This document shows positions 33,883 through 43,304 of a DNA stretch of 47,514 nt, one piece after another. The notes under the pieces are model-generated. The model was not told the origin of the DNA, did not search any database, and saw only the letters and a list, made by a program, of their open reading frames with translations. Position numbers and translations under genes: made by a program. The stretch comes from Fluviicola sp. (GTDB lineage: Bacteria; Bacteroidota; Bacteroidia; Flavobacteriales_D; Crocinitomicaceae). The DNA is taken from NCBI GenBank assembly GCA_002734085.1, contig NVXV01000003.1, forward strand, positions 217,512-265,025. Direction: 5' to 3'. Each line of letters opens with the position of its first letter. Within the stretch, counting starts at the first letter, position 1.

Positions 33883-36045
33883 TTGAAATTCTTAACGCTC
33901 ATATTCAGCATATTTCTCAGTTTTGGTATTTATTGTAATACAGATGATTTCAGAAGTAAATATTACAATGCTAAAAATAAGGAAAAGCAGAACAAAGTAA
34001 TTATAGATTGGATTGGATATAGTTTACAAAACAACCATTCTATTGTTGACTCTTTGCTTCTATCTCAGAAAAAAAGGATGACTCAATTTTCAACTGATCA
34101 AAAATTTGAGATTTCTTTTTATTCTTTGCTTTTTGCTGAAGCAACAAATAAGCCTAGTCTAATTCCAATCTCCTCGACCAAGCTAAAGCCTTATTCACTA
34201 GAATACAATTTATTAAAAGCTTATCAAAGTTGTTTGAATGGGATACCTGTGAAAGAATTAATTTTCCGTAATCTAAAACAAAAACACGACGATTTAAAAA
34301 CTGCAGACAAAAAAGCCCTCTATGCACTTATTTCAGCGCACCAAACAAGCTTCACAGCTCAGGTTAATGATATGGAAAAGCATTTTGTAGAAGCACTTAA
34401 GCATGCGAAACGTTCTCACATTAACCTAATCTCATCTGCAATATTCAAATATATATCGAACTTCTATATCGAACAGGAAGAATACGAAAAAGCAGTTTTA
34501 TACAACCAAAAAGGATTAGATCTAGCAACAAAAGAAAGCAGTAGATTTGGAAAGGCCTACCATACTTTCATACTTGGATATATTCAATTAAAAATAAATA
34601 ACTATATAAAAGCTAGAGATTATTTCAAAAGCGCCCTTGAAATGTGTAAAAATATAGAAGCAATCTACCTTGAAGGTGTTATTCTTGGTTCTATAGGAAA
34701 AAGTTATGAAAAAACTACGCAGACAAAAAAAGCAATTAATTATTACCAAAAGGCGCTAATTTATTTTTATAAAATCGAAGATTTCCCTGGTATTGCCTCA
34801 ATTCATAAAGATCTTGGTAAGTCTTATTTTCTTAATAACAACTTAAATTTAGCTGAAAGAAACTATAACCTTAGTAAAAGTTATTTAAACAAACTAAATG
34901 AGGAAGAACAATTGGCTGAACTTTATCATTACCAGGCAGAACTGTCTTTAGAGAAAGAAAACCCTTTAAAAGCAAAAAAATTAATAAATAAGTCAATAGA
35001 ACTTAGTTCAAATAACAATAACGTTATTGAATTGTATAATTCTTACTTACTTCTTTCTAAAATTAGTAAGTCACTCCATCAATATAAAGAAGCGCATTTC
35101 TACTTAGAGAAATATACAGCATATCAAGATAGTTTAAATATCCAACGTACTCAAGAGAGGTTGGCAGAGCTCAGCGAGTTGTATCAGGCAGAACAAAAAG
35201 AAAAAAGAATTTTAGGGCAAGAGAAAGAAATAAAAGAGCAAGCCAATGAAAAACTAATCAGAGATCAACAACTGGAAAACACACAATTAAAAAACAAGCA
35301 AATAGTAACAATTCTCGTTTTTTCAATTGTACTTTTCATTTCCATTTTGGTTATCGTTTATTTCAAGACGAAGCAAGAAAAACTGAAAAAACGACAGCGA
35401 GAGATTGAATTAAAACAGACTTTACTGCGTTCTCAAATGAATCCCCATTTCATTTTTAATTCAATGTCAATTATTCAGAGTTATATTTACGACAATGATT
35501 TGACAAACTCTTCAAAATTTCTAGTCAACTTCTCTCGCCTCATTCGATTGATTTTAGAAAACAGCGCAAAAGAATTTATCAAACTGAATATTGAAATTGA
35601 AATTCTAGAAAGATATCTCGAAATTCAAAAAAAACGATTTGAAGAAAGGTTCAATTACGAAATTGTCAATTCTGACAGCATAGATACCTCTTCTGTTCTT
35701 ATTCCCCCTATGTTACTTCAACCATTTATCGAGAATGCGTTAGAACATGGCGAGCTCAATAAAGTCAAAGACGGTAAAATTCGGATAACATACAAAATTG
35801 AAAATGATTTACTTATTTTTGTCATTGAAGACAACGGAATTGGTCGTCAAGCTGCTGAGGAGAAGAAAGATAAAAGTAATCTAAAACAACACAACAGCAT
35901 GGCTATCGACATTACGAATAGTCGGATAGAGTTATTGAATGATAAATATAAAAAAGCTGGGTTTTTATCTATTCAAGATTTAAATGAAAATGGTGAGTAT
36001 GGTACGAAAGTTACCATTGCTACCCTATTTCAAATAAATAAATGA
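33883..36045 (+). CDS. TPR-containing LytS/YehU-type sensor histidine kinase, TTG start
   Basis: 720 residues. The signal peptide MKFLTLIFSIFLSFGIYC is followed by a TPR region (about 110-430, for example EEYEKAVLYNQKGLDLA). A coiled coil, one transmembrane helix (about 472-492) and a second short coiled coil come next. The His_kinase domain has QMNPHFIFNSM (His522), then a GHKL ATPase with ENALEHGE and EDNGIGR. An in-frame TAA lies 6 nt upstream, and the only start before the signal peptide is TTG 33883. The TPR part should face the periplasm. It pairs with the LytTR regulator 11 nt downstream. Confidence 0.9.
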   Translation: MKFLTLIFSIFLSFGIYCNTDDFRSKYYNAKNKEKQNKVIIDWIGYSLQNNHSIVDSLLLSQKKRMTQFSTDQKFEISFYSLLFAEATNKPSLIPISSTKLKPYSLEYNLLKAYQSCLNGIPVKELIFRNLKQKHDDLKTADKKALYALISAHQTSFTAQVNDMEKHFVEALKHAKRSHINLISSAIFKYISNFYIEQEEYEKAVLYNQKGLDLATKESSRFGKAYHTFILGYIQLKINNYIKARDYFKSALEMCKNIEAIYLEGVILGSIGKSYEKTTQTKKAINYYQKALIYFYKIEDFPGIASIHKDLGKSYFLNNNLNLAERNYNLSKSYLNKLNEEEQLAELYHYQAELSLEKENPLKAKKLINKSIELSSNNNNVIELYNSYLLLSKISKSLHQYKEAHFYLEKYTAYQDSLNIQRTQERLAELSELYQAEQKEKRILGQEKEIKEQANEKLIRDQQLENTQLKNKQIVTILVFSIVLFISILVIVYFKTKQEKLKKRQREIELKQTLLRSQMNPHFIFNSMSIIQSYIYDNDLTNSSKFLVNFSRLIRLILENSAKEFIKLNIEIEILERYLEIQKKRFEERFNYEIVNSDSIDTSSVLIPPMLLQPFIENALEHGELNKVKDGKIRITYKIENDLLIFVIEDNGIGRQAAEEKKDKSNLKQHNSMAIDITNSRIELLNDKYKKAGFLSIQDLNENGEYGTKVTIATLFQINK

Positions 36046-36056
36046 ATTAGACATAA

Positions 36057-36803
36057 ATGGCGTACAAAATACTAATCATCGACGATGAAAGTCGAACCAG
36101 ATCGTTACTGTCAAAGATGATAGAAACAACAGGTTTTGATGTAGAAACATTCCCAGAAGGCTCCAGTGTAGCTTCAGGCATTGAAGCAATAAATAGAATC
36201 AAACCTGATATCCTTTTATTAGATATTCAAATGCCCGATGGTTCCGGTTTTGAATTGCTGGAACAAATTGAATCAAGGGATTTTGAGGTTATATTTGTAA
36301 CTGCTCACCAAGAATATGCAATAAGAGCAATTAAAAGTTCTGCTTTAGACTATATTCTAAAACCAGTGGAATTAAGTGAACTTGAAAACGCTTTAGAGAA
36401 TGCGATAAACTCTATTAAAAATAAAAAAGACTTATCAGCGCAATACGAGGCACTGCTGAATAATATCCAAAGTAATAAGAAAAAGATAATTCTCAGAACA
36501 ATTGAATCACTATACATTTTTGATATTAATGATATCGTTAGATGTCAATCTGAAAGTAATTATACTAATTTCTTTATCAACGATGGAAGGAAAATAATTA
36601 CCTCAAAGACACTCAAAGATTACGAAGATGTGCTTCAATATCCTTTATTTTTAAGATGTCACCGCTCTCACATTATCAATCTAAATTACTTAGACAGATA
36701 TGACAAATCAAATGGGGGAACTATCGTCATGAAAGATGGTTCTGAAATACCTTTATCAAGATCAAGTAAGGATCGTTTCTTCGAAATATTGGATAACTTA
36801 TAG
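36057..36803 (+). CDS. LytTR-family response regulator
   Basis: 248 residues. The REC domain (1-120) has Asp9/Asp10, phospho-acceptor Asp56 in LLLDIQMP and Lys102 or so in ILKPVE. The LytTR DNA-binding domain (about 145-246) has IVRCQSESNYTNFFINDGRKI and FLRCHRSHIINLNYLD. LytTR domains bind direct repeats through a beta-sheet surface. It lies 11 nt after the TPR histidine kinase, forming a two-component operon. Its targets are not evident: the nearest downstream genes are on the other strand behind a terminator. Confidence 0.94.
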   Translation: MAYKILIIDDESRTRSLLSKMIETTGFDVETFPEGSSVASGIEAINRIKPDILLLDIQMPDGSGFELLEQIESRDFEVIFVTAHQEYAIRAIKSSALDYILKPVELSELENALENAINSIKNKKDLSAQYEALLNNIQSNKKKIILRTIESLYIFDINDIVRCQSESNYTNFFINDGRKIITSKTLKDYEDVLQYPLFLRCHRSHIINLNYLDRYDKSNGGTIVMKDGSEIPLSRSSKDRFFEILDNL

Positions 36804-36892
36804 ATAGCAGTTCTAGATAATTTCAAGCGTTATCATTTTATATTAATAACTGTGTCTATTCGTTAATAAACCTGAATTTATTAGGTAATAAA

Positions 36893-36921
36893 AAACGTCC
36901 ACCCTTTTGAGGTGAACGTTT
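36893..36921 (-). terminator. Terminator after the TonB receptor gene
   Basis: AAACGTCCACC (36893-36903) pairs with GGTGAACGTTT (36911-36921), 11 bp with one wobble. On the minus strand it runs into TTTTTTATT, so it mainly serves the TonB receptor. It may also stop the converging LytTR transcript. Confidence 0.8.
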
Positions 36922-36949
36922 AGTTTAGTTTAATTATGCGCAATTAAAC

Positions 36950-39844
36950 TTAGAAATTTATACTGAAATTAATTCTAGCCGTTGTTCCAATTCCCAATGA
37001 TGAGAAATACTGATCATCTGATCCGTAAGACTTAAACACTGCTTCTCTTTTATCATCCAACAGGTTTGATACTTTTAATCCTACAGACATATTTTCTTTT
37101 TCACCAAAAGTCTTGTTGATATTAAAGTTCAAACTGTGGAAAGGCACTGTGTAGATATCTGGTCTGTCAACGATACCTGCAAACTGTAAGGTCTCTCCTT
37201 GTACGTTGTAGTAAACTCCAGCTTCAAAGTTTTTAAAGAAACCTGTCTCTCCCCCGTTATAAGAAAATCCTCCGTTAAAAATCCATGGCGCCTGACCTGC
37301 CATATCTCTGTAGGTTTCGACTTCTTGTCCCGTTCTAGCGTTATTTACACGGCTTTCGTATTCCGTTTTACTCAATTCTATTCTTGAATCAGTCATTGTA
37401 TAATTAAATACTACGCTAAAGTTCTCTAATGATTTCGCAATAAAGCCAAAACCTTGTCTTACTTCAAGTTCACCTCCAATCACGCGTCCATCACCTACAT
37501 TTCTAGGTTGAAATGCACCTGCTTGAGAAGCAAATTGAATGATCTCAATTGGGTTTTCAAATATTTTATAGAAACCACTCACAGAAACTGTCTGTCCAAG
37601 CTGATGGAAGATCTCCCATCTCACATCAAAGTTATGTATATCCGTACTGACTAAATTTCCATCCCAGTATTCGATACCAGCTGCATCGTCAGCATCTCTG
37701 AATAATCCACCAATGAAAGTTCTCCCTGTAATAGGATCAGAAATCTCTGCATACGAAAGTTCCTTAAATGAAGGACGAGCAATTGTTTTTCCGTAGGAAA
37801 TTCTTAGGTTTTGTTTTTCCGTTAGGTTGTACACCATATTCAAGGAAGGAAACAAACCTAAATCTTGAAGCACTACATCATCATTCAAGACATTCGTTCC
37901 CAATTGATCTTGTCCGGTATATCTTTGAGTATAGTATTCACTTCTCACTCCTAAGATCATTTTTAATTTCTTGAAAGGGCTCACCTCTGCAACAAAATAT
38001 CCTCCTGTGTTATTAATACTTGAGCTAAATTTATTAGGGTTTACTGGGATAAATGGAGCTTCATAAGTAGTACCACTTGCAATACTTCCTTCATAAGGCC
38101 ACAAGTTTTCAGGAGCAAACAACTCATCAGGATCTCCTGTTAAAGGAATGTTTCTAACATTAATAGCGAACGTTCTAATATTAAAATCACGTTGCTTATA
38201 CGTATGGATTGCACCAAACTTAAGTTTTCCTTTATTTCCTAAGATGTCTAATTCCTTCGTAGCATCAGCTTTACCAGAATAGTTTACTTCATTCAACTCT
38301 CTCCAGATTCGCTCTGGAAAACCAGATTCAGTTCCAATAGAATAATCTCCATCATTTCGGATTTCGTATCGAGTAAATCGAATATCTGGATCATCTATTT
38401 TTGAGAAAGAAGAAGACAACCTCCAATCTAAGACCCATTGACTTGCCGTTAGATTGTGTTTACCAGTCAACATGATATTGGTAAGCGCTCTTTCACTGTA
38501 TTCCAAATTGTGTTGAAATCCTGAAAACTCTGCACCTTGATCTGTATTTTCATAATCAAATATACCTGCCTTAGACTCTCCATTTTGAAGGTGCAAAACA
38601 TTTAAAGAGTATTTAGACTTGGCTGTCTTTAATGCAAGACCAACCAAACCGCTACTCAAAATATTGTTTACACCATAATCTCCAACCTGATATTCCCTTG
38701 CCTCCATTTGATTTACATCTTTATCACCAGATAAGCCATATCTACCGAAAACAGCATCTTCATAATACTCAGTAGAATTTTTATAGGAAAGATTTACATT
38801 GTATCCAATTGTATATTTTTCTTTTTTAAATTGATCTCCAACTGATGCTCCAAATCCAATATCCATAAAAGATTTTTCTCTCATCGCCGCTAAGTTAGGA
38901 TTGAAGCTTTTTAAAATGTTTTTATATCTCTGTGCGTCTGGACCATCGGGATCCATTATAGCGTCAGTAAAAAAGGGTATATTGTTTTCAGCTGGAATAT
39001 CTCTAGTTCCATCATCAAAACCTAAGAAATCGGTAGCCCCCCCTTTTGACGTTAGATAGTCATCATTGAAGTGATAATTAGGATTATACGCAGCACTCAC
39101 AGAAATTCTTCTCACTCTCTCATCTGGAAAGTTTTTAAGATCGATATTCACTAGTCCTCCAGAAAAATCTGCAGGAAGTTCAGCTGAAAAAGATTTGTTA
39201 ACTATGATATTATCAATGATGTTTGTAGGGAAAATATCCATTTGAACAGTATTTCTGTCTGGGTCAAGTCCTGGCACATCAAGTCCATTTAACAAAGTTT
39301 TACTATAACGATCACCGAGCCCACGTACAAAGATATACTTCCCACCATTCAGTGAAACACCTGGAACTCTTTTCATTGCGGAACCGGCATCAGCGTCACC
39401 TATTTTTCTGAAGTTGGCAGATGAAATACCATCAATCATGTTGGATGACTTTTGTTTTAAAGAAAGTATAGCGTTTTCTGTGTTTGTTTTACGCTCACCT
39501 GTAATTACTACTTCGTCAAAGTCGCTTATATTTTCACCCATTTTGATGTCTTCAACAAATGTTACATCATTAGGTTTTACCTCAACGTTTTCAACTAATA
39601 CTGTATCGTAACCAGCAAATGTAATAACTAAATTATATGTTCCTGGTTCTATAGAAATACTAAACTTACCATCAATATCGGAGTAAGCTCCCTTTTTCTG
39701 GTTTTGAATCATTAATCGAGCACCTGGAAGGTACTCACCAGTCGATTCTTCTATGACAGAGCCTCTAATAAAGCTCTCTTGAGCGATGATTGGAAGTAAA
39801 ACTCCTACCATCATAAGTGTTGTAAAAAATTTAATTGCGCGCAT
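36950..39844 (-). CDS. TonB-dependent receptor with carboxypeptidase-regulatory-like domain
   Basis: 964 residues. The signal peptide ends LPIIAQ. Residues about 22-105 form a CarboxypepD_reg-like domain (IRGSVIEESTGEYLPGARLMI). About 120-240 form the plug (FRKIGDADAGSAMKRVPGVSLNGGKYIFVRGLGDRYSKTLLNG). The rest is a barrel with LRISYGKTIARPSFKEL and a C-terminal ARINFSINF. It transports an unknown ligand across the outer membrane with energy from TonB. A lipoprotein gene lies 77 nt upstream on the same strand, separated by a terminator-like hairpin. Neighbours are phosphate genes and a weak Pho-box-like repeat lies before the lipoprotein, so the ligand may be a phosphorus compound (inference). 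Confidence 0.93.
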   Translation of the reverse strand: MRAIKFFTTLMMVGVLLPIIAQESFIRGSVIEESTGEYLPGARLMIQNQKKGAYSDIDGKFSISIEPGTYNLVITFAGYDTVLVENVEVKPNDVTFVEDIKMGENISDFDEVVITGERKTNTENAILSLKQKSSNMIDGISSANFRKIGDADAGSAMKRVPGVSLNGGKYIFVRGLGDRYSKTLLNGLDVPGLDPDRNTVQMDIFPTNIIDNIIVNKSFSAELPADFSGGLVNIDLKNFPDERVRRISVSAAYNPNYHFNDDYLTSKGGATDFLGFDDGTRDIPAENNIPFFTDAIMDPDGPDAQRYKNILKSFNPNLAAMREKSFMDIGFGASVGDQFKKEKYTIGYNVNLSYKNSTEYYEDAVFGRYGLSGDKDVNQMEAREYQVGDYGVNNILSSGLVGLALKTAKSKYSLNVLHLQNGESKAGIFDYENTDQGAEFSGFQHNLEYSERALTNIMLTGKHNLTASQWVLDWRLSSSFSKIDDPDIRFTRYEIRNDGDYSIGTESGFPERIWRELNEVNYSGKADATKELDILGNKGKLKFGAIHTYKQRDFNIRTFAINVRNIPLTGDPDELFAPENLWPYEGSIASGTTYEAPFIPVNPNKFSSSINNTGGYFVAEVSPFKKLKMILGVRSEYYTQRYTGQDQLGTNVLNDDVVLQDLGLFPSLNMVYNLTEKQNLRISYGKTIARPSFKELSYAEISDPITGRTFIGGLFRDADDAAGIEYWDGNLVSTDIHNFDVRWEIFHQLGQTVSVSGFYKIFENPIEIIQFASQAGAFQPRNVGDGRVIGGELEVRQGFGFIAKSLENFSVVFNYTMTDSRIELSKTEYESRVNNARTGQEVETYRDMAGQAPWIFNGGFSYNGGETGFFKNFEAGVYYNVQGETLQFAGIVDRPDIYTVPFHSLNFNINKTFGEKENMSVGLKVSNLLDDKREAVFKSYGSDDQYFSSLGIGTTARINFSINF

Positions 39845-39874
39845 AATATTTAATTTTCTGGTTTAAAAAATAGA

Positions 39875-39906
39875 GAAACTCGCAAGCCAGAAAACTTGCG
39901 AGTTTC
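39875..39906 (-). terminator. Intercistronic terminator-like hairpin between lipoprotein and TonB receptor genes
   Basis: GAAACTCGCAAG (39875-39886) pairs perfectly with CTTGCGAGTTTC (39895-39906), 12 bp with an 8-nt loop. Read on the minus strand it is followed by TCTATTTTTT. It lies after the lipoprotein stop and before the receptor start, so it probably lets only part of transcription through, or protects the upstream mRNA. Confidence 0.8.
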
Positions 39907-39921
39907 TTTAAAAAGTATAGA

Positions 39922-41205
39922 TTAAAAATCAGTTAATTGACCACGAGCGTCAGACATTGTCCAACCTACGAAAGCACTTTTATCTGCACCAACCGTATTA
40001 GCTCCTGCAGCAACGTCTGTTGCATGAACGTCTGTACCACCTTTGAATACATCAGATAAAACAACACCTGCCGGTAAAGTTACTTGAAGATTTGAGAAAC
40101 TAAGATCTCCAGAAACAAAGTTAGCTTCAGAATCAACCCCTGAGATTGAAAGGTCTCCTCTTCCATCTGTTGCAGGGTCTGGGAAGTTGAAATAATAGAT
40201 GTTTTCAAGAGTAGCTCTTGCACCATCTCTGAAATCACCTAACTCTGAATTTACATCTCCTTTAATTGAACCGTTTCTCAAAGTATGAGCGTCTAGGTAA
40301 GTTCCTTCCGGACCATCAACTTCAGTTCCATGGTCTGTAGAACCACCAGCAATTACAATAAAGTTATCCATTGTACCAGCCCAAGCTTGATCTGTATCAA
40401 GAGCATCGTCTCCAGCTCCCCAAACAATTGCGTTTGTTACATTAACAGTTCCACCAAACCATTCAATACCATCATCTTGGTTAGCAACTACCTCAACGTT
40501 TTCAATAACAGTTCCTGTACCAACACCACCAAGAGTCAATCCATTGATTTCATTTCCTTCACCGATGTTAGCACCACCATGACGAATTGAGATATATGTA
40601 ATTACACCAGAGTTATCAGCTGCATCCGTACCACCGTATAGACCATTTTGATCTGAAGCAGGAATCCCTTCTATTTGCACCGCTTGAGCATCTGCAGAAA
40701 TAGGAGCATTTCCTAATACGATTAAACCACCCCATAATCCATCTAATTCTGGATCCATGTTAGGACTGTCAATTTGACCTGGCTGGATTTCATCAGCTAT
40801 TGTTGTGAAAATAATTGGCTCTGTTGCTGTACCTTCAGCCATCAATTTACCACCTCTAGCGATAATCAATGCTGTTGCGTTTGCACCTGAACCAACTTCT
40901 CCCTTGATTATTGTTCCAGCTTCTATTGTTAATGTCGCACCAGACTCAACTGCTACACGAGTATTTAAAACATATACTTTATCTTTAGTCCAAGTTGTGT
41001 TTGACGTAATGTTTGAAGAAACCATAACCATAGATTCATCTTCAACTGGATCAGCGTACTCACATGAACCGTCGTCTTTCTTAGCATCAGCATTGTAATT
41101 TGTTGCTGTTTCATCTGTACAACCTTCCTTTTTACAAGAAACTGCTGTCATTGTAAATGCCGCTGTAAAAAGCAAAACACCTAATTTCATTTTTGTAGTT
41201 TTCAT
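39922..41205 (-). CDS. Surface lipoprotein partner of the TonB receptor (beta-helix-like)
   Basis: 427 residues. The lipoprotein signal peptide ends AVSC (Cys24). It is followed by CTDETATNYNADAKKDDGSC, a Cys/Asp-rich segment seen in many Bacteroidota surface proteins. The main part (about 65-400) is rich in G, N, T and short strands (SGATLTIEAGTIIKGEV, GLWGGLIVLGNAPIS, GTVIENVEVVANQDDGIEWFGGTVNVTNAIVWGAGDDALDTDQ). This suggests a parallel beta-helix, possibly calcium-binding. The family co-occurs with TonB receptors; the function is unknown. A second in-frame ATG (codon 6) is an alternative start. A Pho-box-like repeat lies upstream at 41274-41301 and a near -7 element, CAACTTTG, at 41242-41235. 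Confidence 0.8.
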   Translation of the reverse strand: MKTTKMKLGVLLFTAAFTMTAVSCKKEGCTDETATNYNADAKKDDGSCEYADPVEDESMVMVSSNITSNTTWTKDKVYVLNTRVAVESGATLTIEAGTIIKGEVGSGANATALIIARGGKLMAEGTATEPIIFTTIADEIQPGQIDSPNMDPELDGLWGGLIVLGNAPISADAQAVQIEGIPASDQNGLYGGTDAADNSGVITYISIRHGGANIGEGNEINGLTLGGVGTGTVIENVEVVANQDDGIEWFGGTVNVTNAIVWGAGDDALDTDQAWAGTMDNFIVIAGGSTDHGTEVDGPEGTYLDAHTLRNGSIKGDVNSELGDFRDGARATLENIYYFNFPDPATDGRGDLSISGVDSEANFVSGDLSFSNLQVTLPAGVVLSDVFKGGTDVHATDVAAGANTVGADKSAFVGWTMSDARGQLTDF

Positions 41206-41273
41206 TTTTCTATTTTTTACAATTTATGTTGGTGCAAAGTTGGGGTAGATATTCCTTAGGAGTGTTTTCTTAC

Positions 41274-41301
41274 ATTTAATGTTAGATGAAGTTTATATTA
41301 A
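41274..41301 (-). promoter_or_regulatory. Weak Pho-box-like triple repeat before the lipoprotein/TonB receptor genes
   Basis: Read on the minus strand: TTAATA-N5-TTCATC-N5-TTAAAT, three half-sites at 11-nt spacing. The last ends 31 nt before a -7-like CAACTTTG, nearly the same gap as at the Na/Pi gene. The middle half-site is poor, so this is the least certain of the four sites. A second TTAATA with ATGTTCTC lies further upstream (41328-41315). Confidence 0.4.
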
Positions 41302-41367
41302 CTCGAAAAACGAGAGAACATCTATTAACTCCTGTATTTTAAACGATTAAGAAGGACAAATGAAAAG

Positions 41368-41384
41368 TTAATGTTAAATTAACA
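41368..41384 (+). promoter_or_regulatory. Pho-box-like direct repeat before the Na/Pi cotransporter gene
   Basis: TTAATG (41368-41373), five bases, TTAACA (41379-41384). The same pair with the same spacing occurs before phoB (47302-47286). It lies 32 nt before the -7 element TACATTTG (41417-41424). The pattern resembles the Bacillus PhoP box of TTAACA repeats. Confidence 0.6.
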
Positions 41385-41416
41385 CAGGAAAAAAATGATG
41401 GCTTTACACAATACTT

Positions 41417-41424
41417 TACATTTG
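41417..41424 (+). promoter_or_regulatory. -7 promoter element, Na/Pi cotransporter gene (candidate 1)
   Basis: TACATTTG matches TAnnTTTG, 32 nt after the Pho-box-like repeat. A second consensus element is at 41470-41477, so the gene may have two promoters. Confidence 0.5.
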
Positions 41425-41469
41425 ATACCACAATATTGTAAGTCTTACACCTTAATTTGGAATAAAGTG

Positions 41470-41477
41470 TAAGTTTG
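41470..41477 (+). promoter_or_regulatory. -7 promoter element, Na/Pi cotransporter gene (candidate 2)
   Basis: TAAGTTTG matches TAnnTTTG, 12 nt before ATG 41490. The in-frame TTG at 41475 overlaps this element and is therefore unlikely to be the translation start. Confidence 0.5.
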
Positions 41478-41489
41478 AAAACACAGACT

Positions 41490-43175
41490 ATGTATAACTT
41501 TATAATGGTTTTAGGAGCCCTAATTCTCTTTGTATATTCTTTGAAGACTTTGAGTGATGGCCTACAGCAAGCTTTTGGAAACACGTTTAGAAACTTAATG
41601 GGGGAAACCCGCACAAGTCGCATCAAAGGATTGTTTGCCGGTTTGGGGATCTCAGCGTCTCTTCAGTCTTCGTCGATTACAACAGTAATGGTTATTTCCT
41701 ATGTGAACTCAGGCCTCATGAATATGGCACAGTCCGCGTCTGTGATTATGGGGGCTAATATTGGTACTACTATTACAGCATGGATCATCTTCTTTTTTGG
41801 ATTCTATTATGAAGTTGGTACCTCATCCATCATATTAGTGGCAATTGCAGCTCCATTTCTATTCTTAAATAGTGGCAAACTTAAAAGTCTTGGACCCATA
41901 CTAATTGGTTTCTCTTTAATACTGATTTCTGTTTCTTTATTGAGGACCGAAATTTTAGAACTCGACTTTTTATTTGAAGAATCTGTTTTACTTAAAGAAT
42001 ATACGCAGTTTTCATTTTTAACGATCTTATTCTTCGCTCTTTTGGGAGCATTATTTACGATAATAGTGCAGTCCTCAGCAGCTACAATAGCTTTAATAAT
42101 GACTTTAATTTCTGCCTCAATAATCCCTCTCGAATTGGCACTTGCCATGGTAATAGGTAGTAACGTGGGAACAACCATCACAGGTGAACTTGCTTCCTAC
42201 AGAGCTTCTGTTGATGCAAAACGAGCTGCCAGAATTCATGCTTTATTCAATATAATAGGTGCACTATGGATGATTATATTGTTTCCAGTTGTATTCCCAC
42301 TATTTGAAGAGTTTCTAGCTGTAATTAATATTGAAAATAGTAACAATCTCTTGATCACAAGCATTCTGGGGATTGCACTATTCCATACACTATTTAATGC
42401 GTTGAATACAATATTGCTTATTTGGTTTATACCATTATTAATAAAGGTTACTGAAAAATCAATTGAATTTAGAACACCAAAAGACAGTAGTGGTGGACTG
42501 CAATTGAATTTTATAGGCAAAGGTGTTATGTCAAGTGCTGACCTTTCCCTTTTAGAAGTGAAAAATGAAATTGCTCGCTTTGGTGAGATCACAAGTAAAA
42601 TGTCAACATTTACCCATCAGTTACTTTTTGAGAAAAATCCGAAAAAACAAAAGAATCTTCATCTAAAAATAGCAAAATATGAGGACATTACCGATCGTGT
42701 TGAAATTGAAGTTGCCAACTATTTAACTAAGATTTCAGAAAACAAACAAAGTGAATCATCAGCAATACGTATTAGAAGTATGAATAGTATTGTTAATGAC
42801 CTTGAAAGTATTGGCGATGCTTTTTATCGCATGTCAAAAATGATAAAAAGAAAAGAAAAAGAACGCGTTTGGTTCACTCCTGAGCAGAGAAACAGCATTT
42901 CAGAAATGTTTGGTCTTGTAGACGAAGCATTCAAAGTAATGGTGGAAAACCTTAATTTAGAATATGAAGAGGTTGATATTGCGAAGGCCGTTGAAGTGGA
43001 AAAAAGGATTAATGAAAAGCGAGATCAGCTCAGAAAAGGATATATCTCCAGCATTACATCAGACAATGAAGGCAACTTGAGAGGCGGGATGATTTATAAT
43101 GATATGTTTGAATCTATTGAAAAAGTGGGGGACCACATCATAAATGTATCAGACGCAATTACGGGTAAGATCTGA
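41490..43175 (+). CDS. Na/Pi cotransporter with PhoU-like C-terminal domain
   Basis: 561 residues from ATG 41490. The membrane part (1-325) contains the two inverted QSS repeats of the Na/Pi cotransporter II family: LQSSSITTVMVISYVNSG and, later, VQSSAATIALIMTLISAS. Each is followed by GANIGTTIT or GSNVGTTIT. The C-terminal 220 residues are helical and PhoU-like (MSTFTHQLLFEKNPKKQ..., SIGDAFYRMSKMIKRKEKE). It imports phosphate with sodium; the PhoU-like tail may tune transport or signal to PhoR (family-based inference). I chose ATG 41490 over TTG 41475, which lies in a promoter element. A Pho-box-like repeat precedes it. Confidence 0.92.
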   Translation: MYNFIMVLGALILFVYSLKTLSDGLQQAFGNTFRNLMGETRTSRIKGLFAGLGISASLQSSSITTVMVISYVNSGLMNMAQSASVIMGANIGTTITAWIIFFFGFYYEVGTSSIILVAIAAPFLFLNSGKLKSLGPILIGFSLILISVSLLRTEILELDFLFEESVLLKEYTQFSFLTILFFALLGALFTIIVQSSAATIALIMTLISASIIPLELALAMVIGSNVGTTITGELASYRASVDAKRAARIHALFNIIGALWMIILFPVVFPLFEEFLAVINIENSNNLLITSILGIALFHTLFNALNTILLIWFIPLLIKVTEKSIEFRTPKDSSGGLQLNFIGKGVMSSADLSLLEVKNEIARFGEITSKMSTFTHQLLFEKNPKKQKNLHLKIAKYEDITDRVEIEVANYLTKISENKQSESSAIRIRSMNSIVNDLESIGDAFYRMSKMIKRKEKERVWFTPEQRNSISEMFGLVDEAFKVMVENLNLEYEEVDIAKAVEVEKRINEKRDQLRKGYISSITSDNEGNLRGGMIYNDMFESIEKVGDHIINVSDAITGKI

Positions 43176-43211
43176 TTATCAGAGAGGCAAAAAATCTTGG
43201 AGATTCTATTA

Positions 43212-43239
43212 TTAACAAACGGTTAACTTTTAACTGACA
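43212..43239 (+). promoter_or_regulatory. Pho-box-like direct repeat before the aquaporin-like/PiT operon
   Basis: TTAACA (43212-43217), five bases, TTAACT (43223-43228), five bases, then a poor third half-site CTGACA (43234-43239). A -7-like TAATTTCG lies at 43265-43272. Spacing and half-sites match the sites before phoB and the Na/Pi gene. Confidence 0.55.
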
Positions 43240-43304
43240 ATATTATAAAAATCGGACATTATATTAATTTCGCTCCCTTAATATCGTGACGTAATAAATA
43301 AAAA

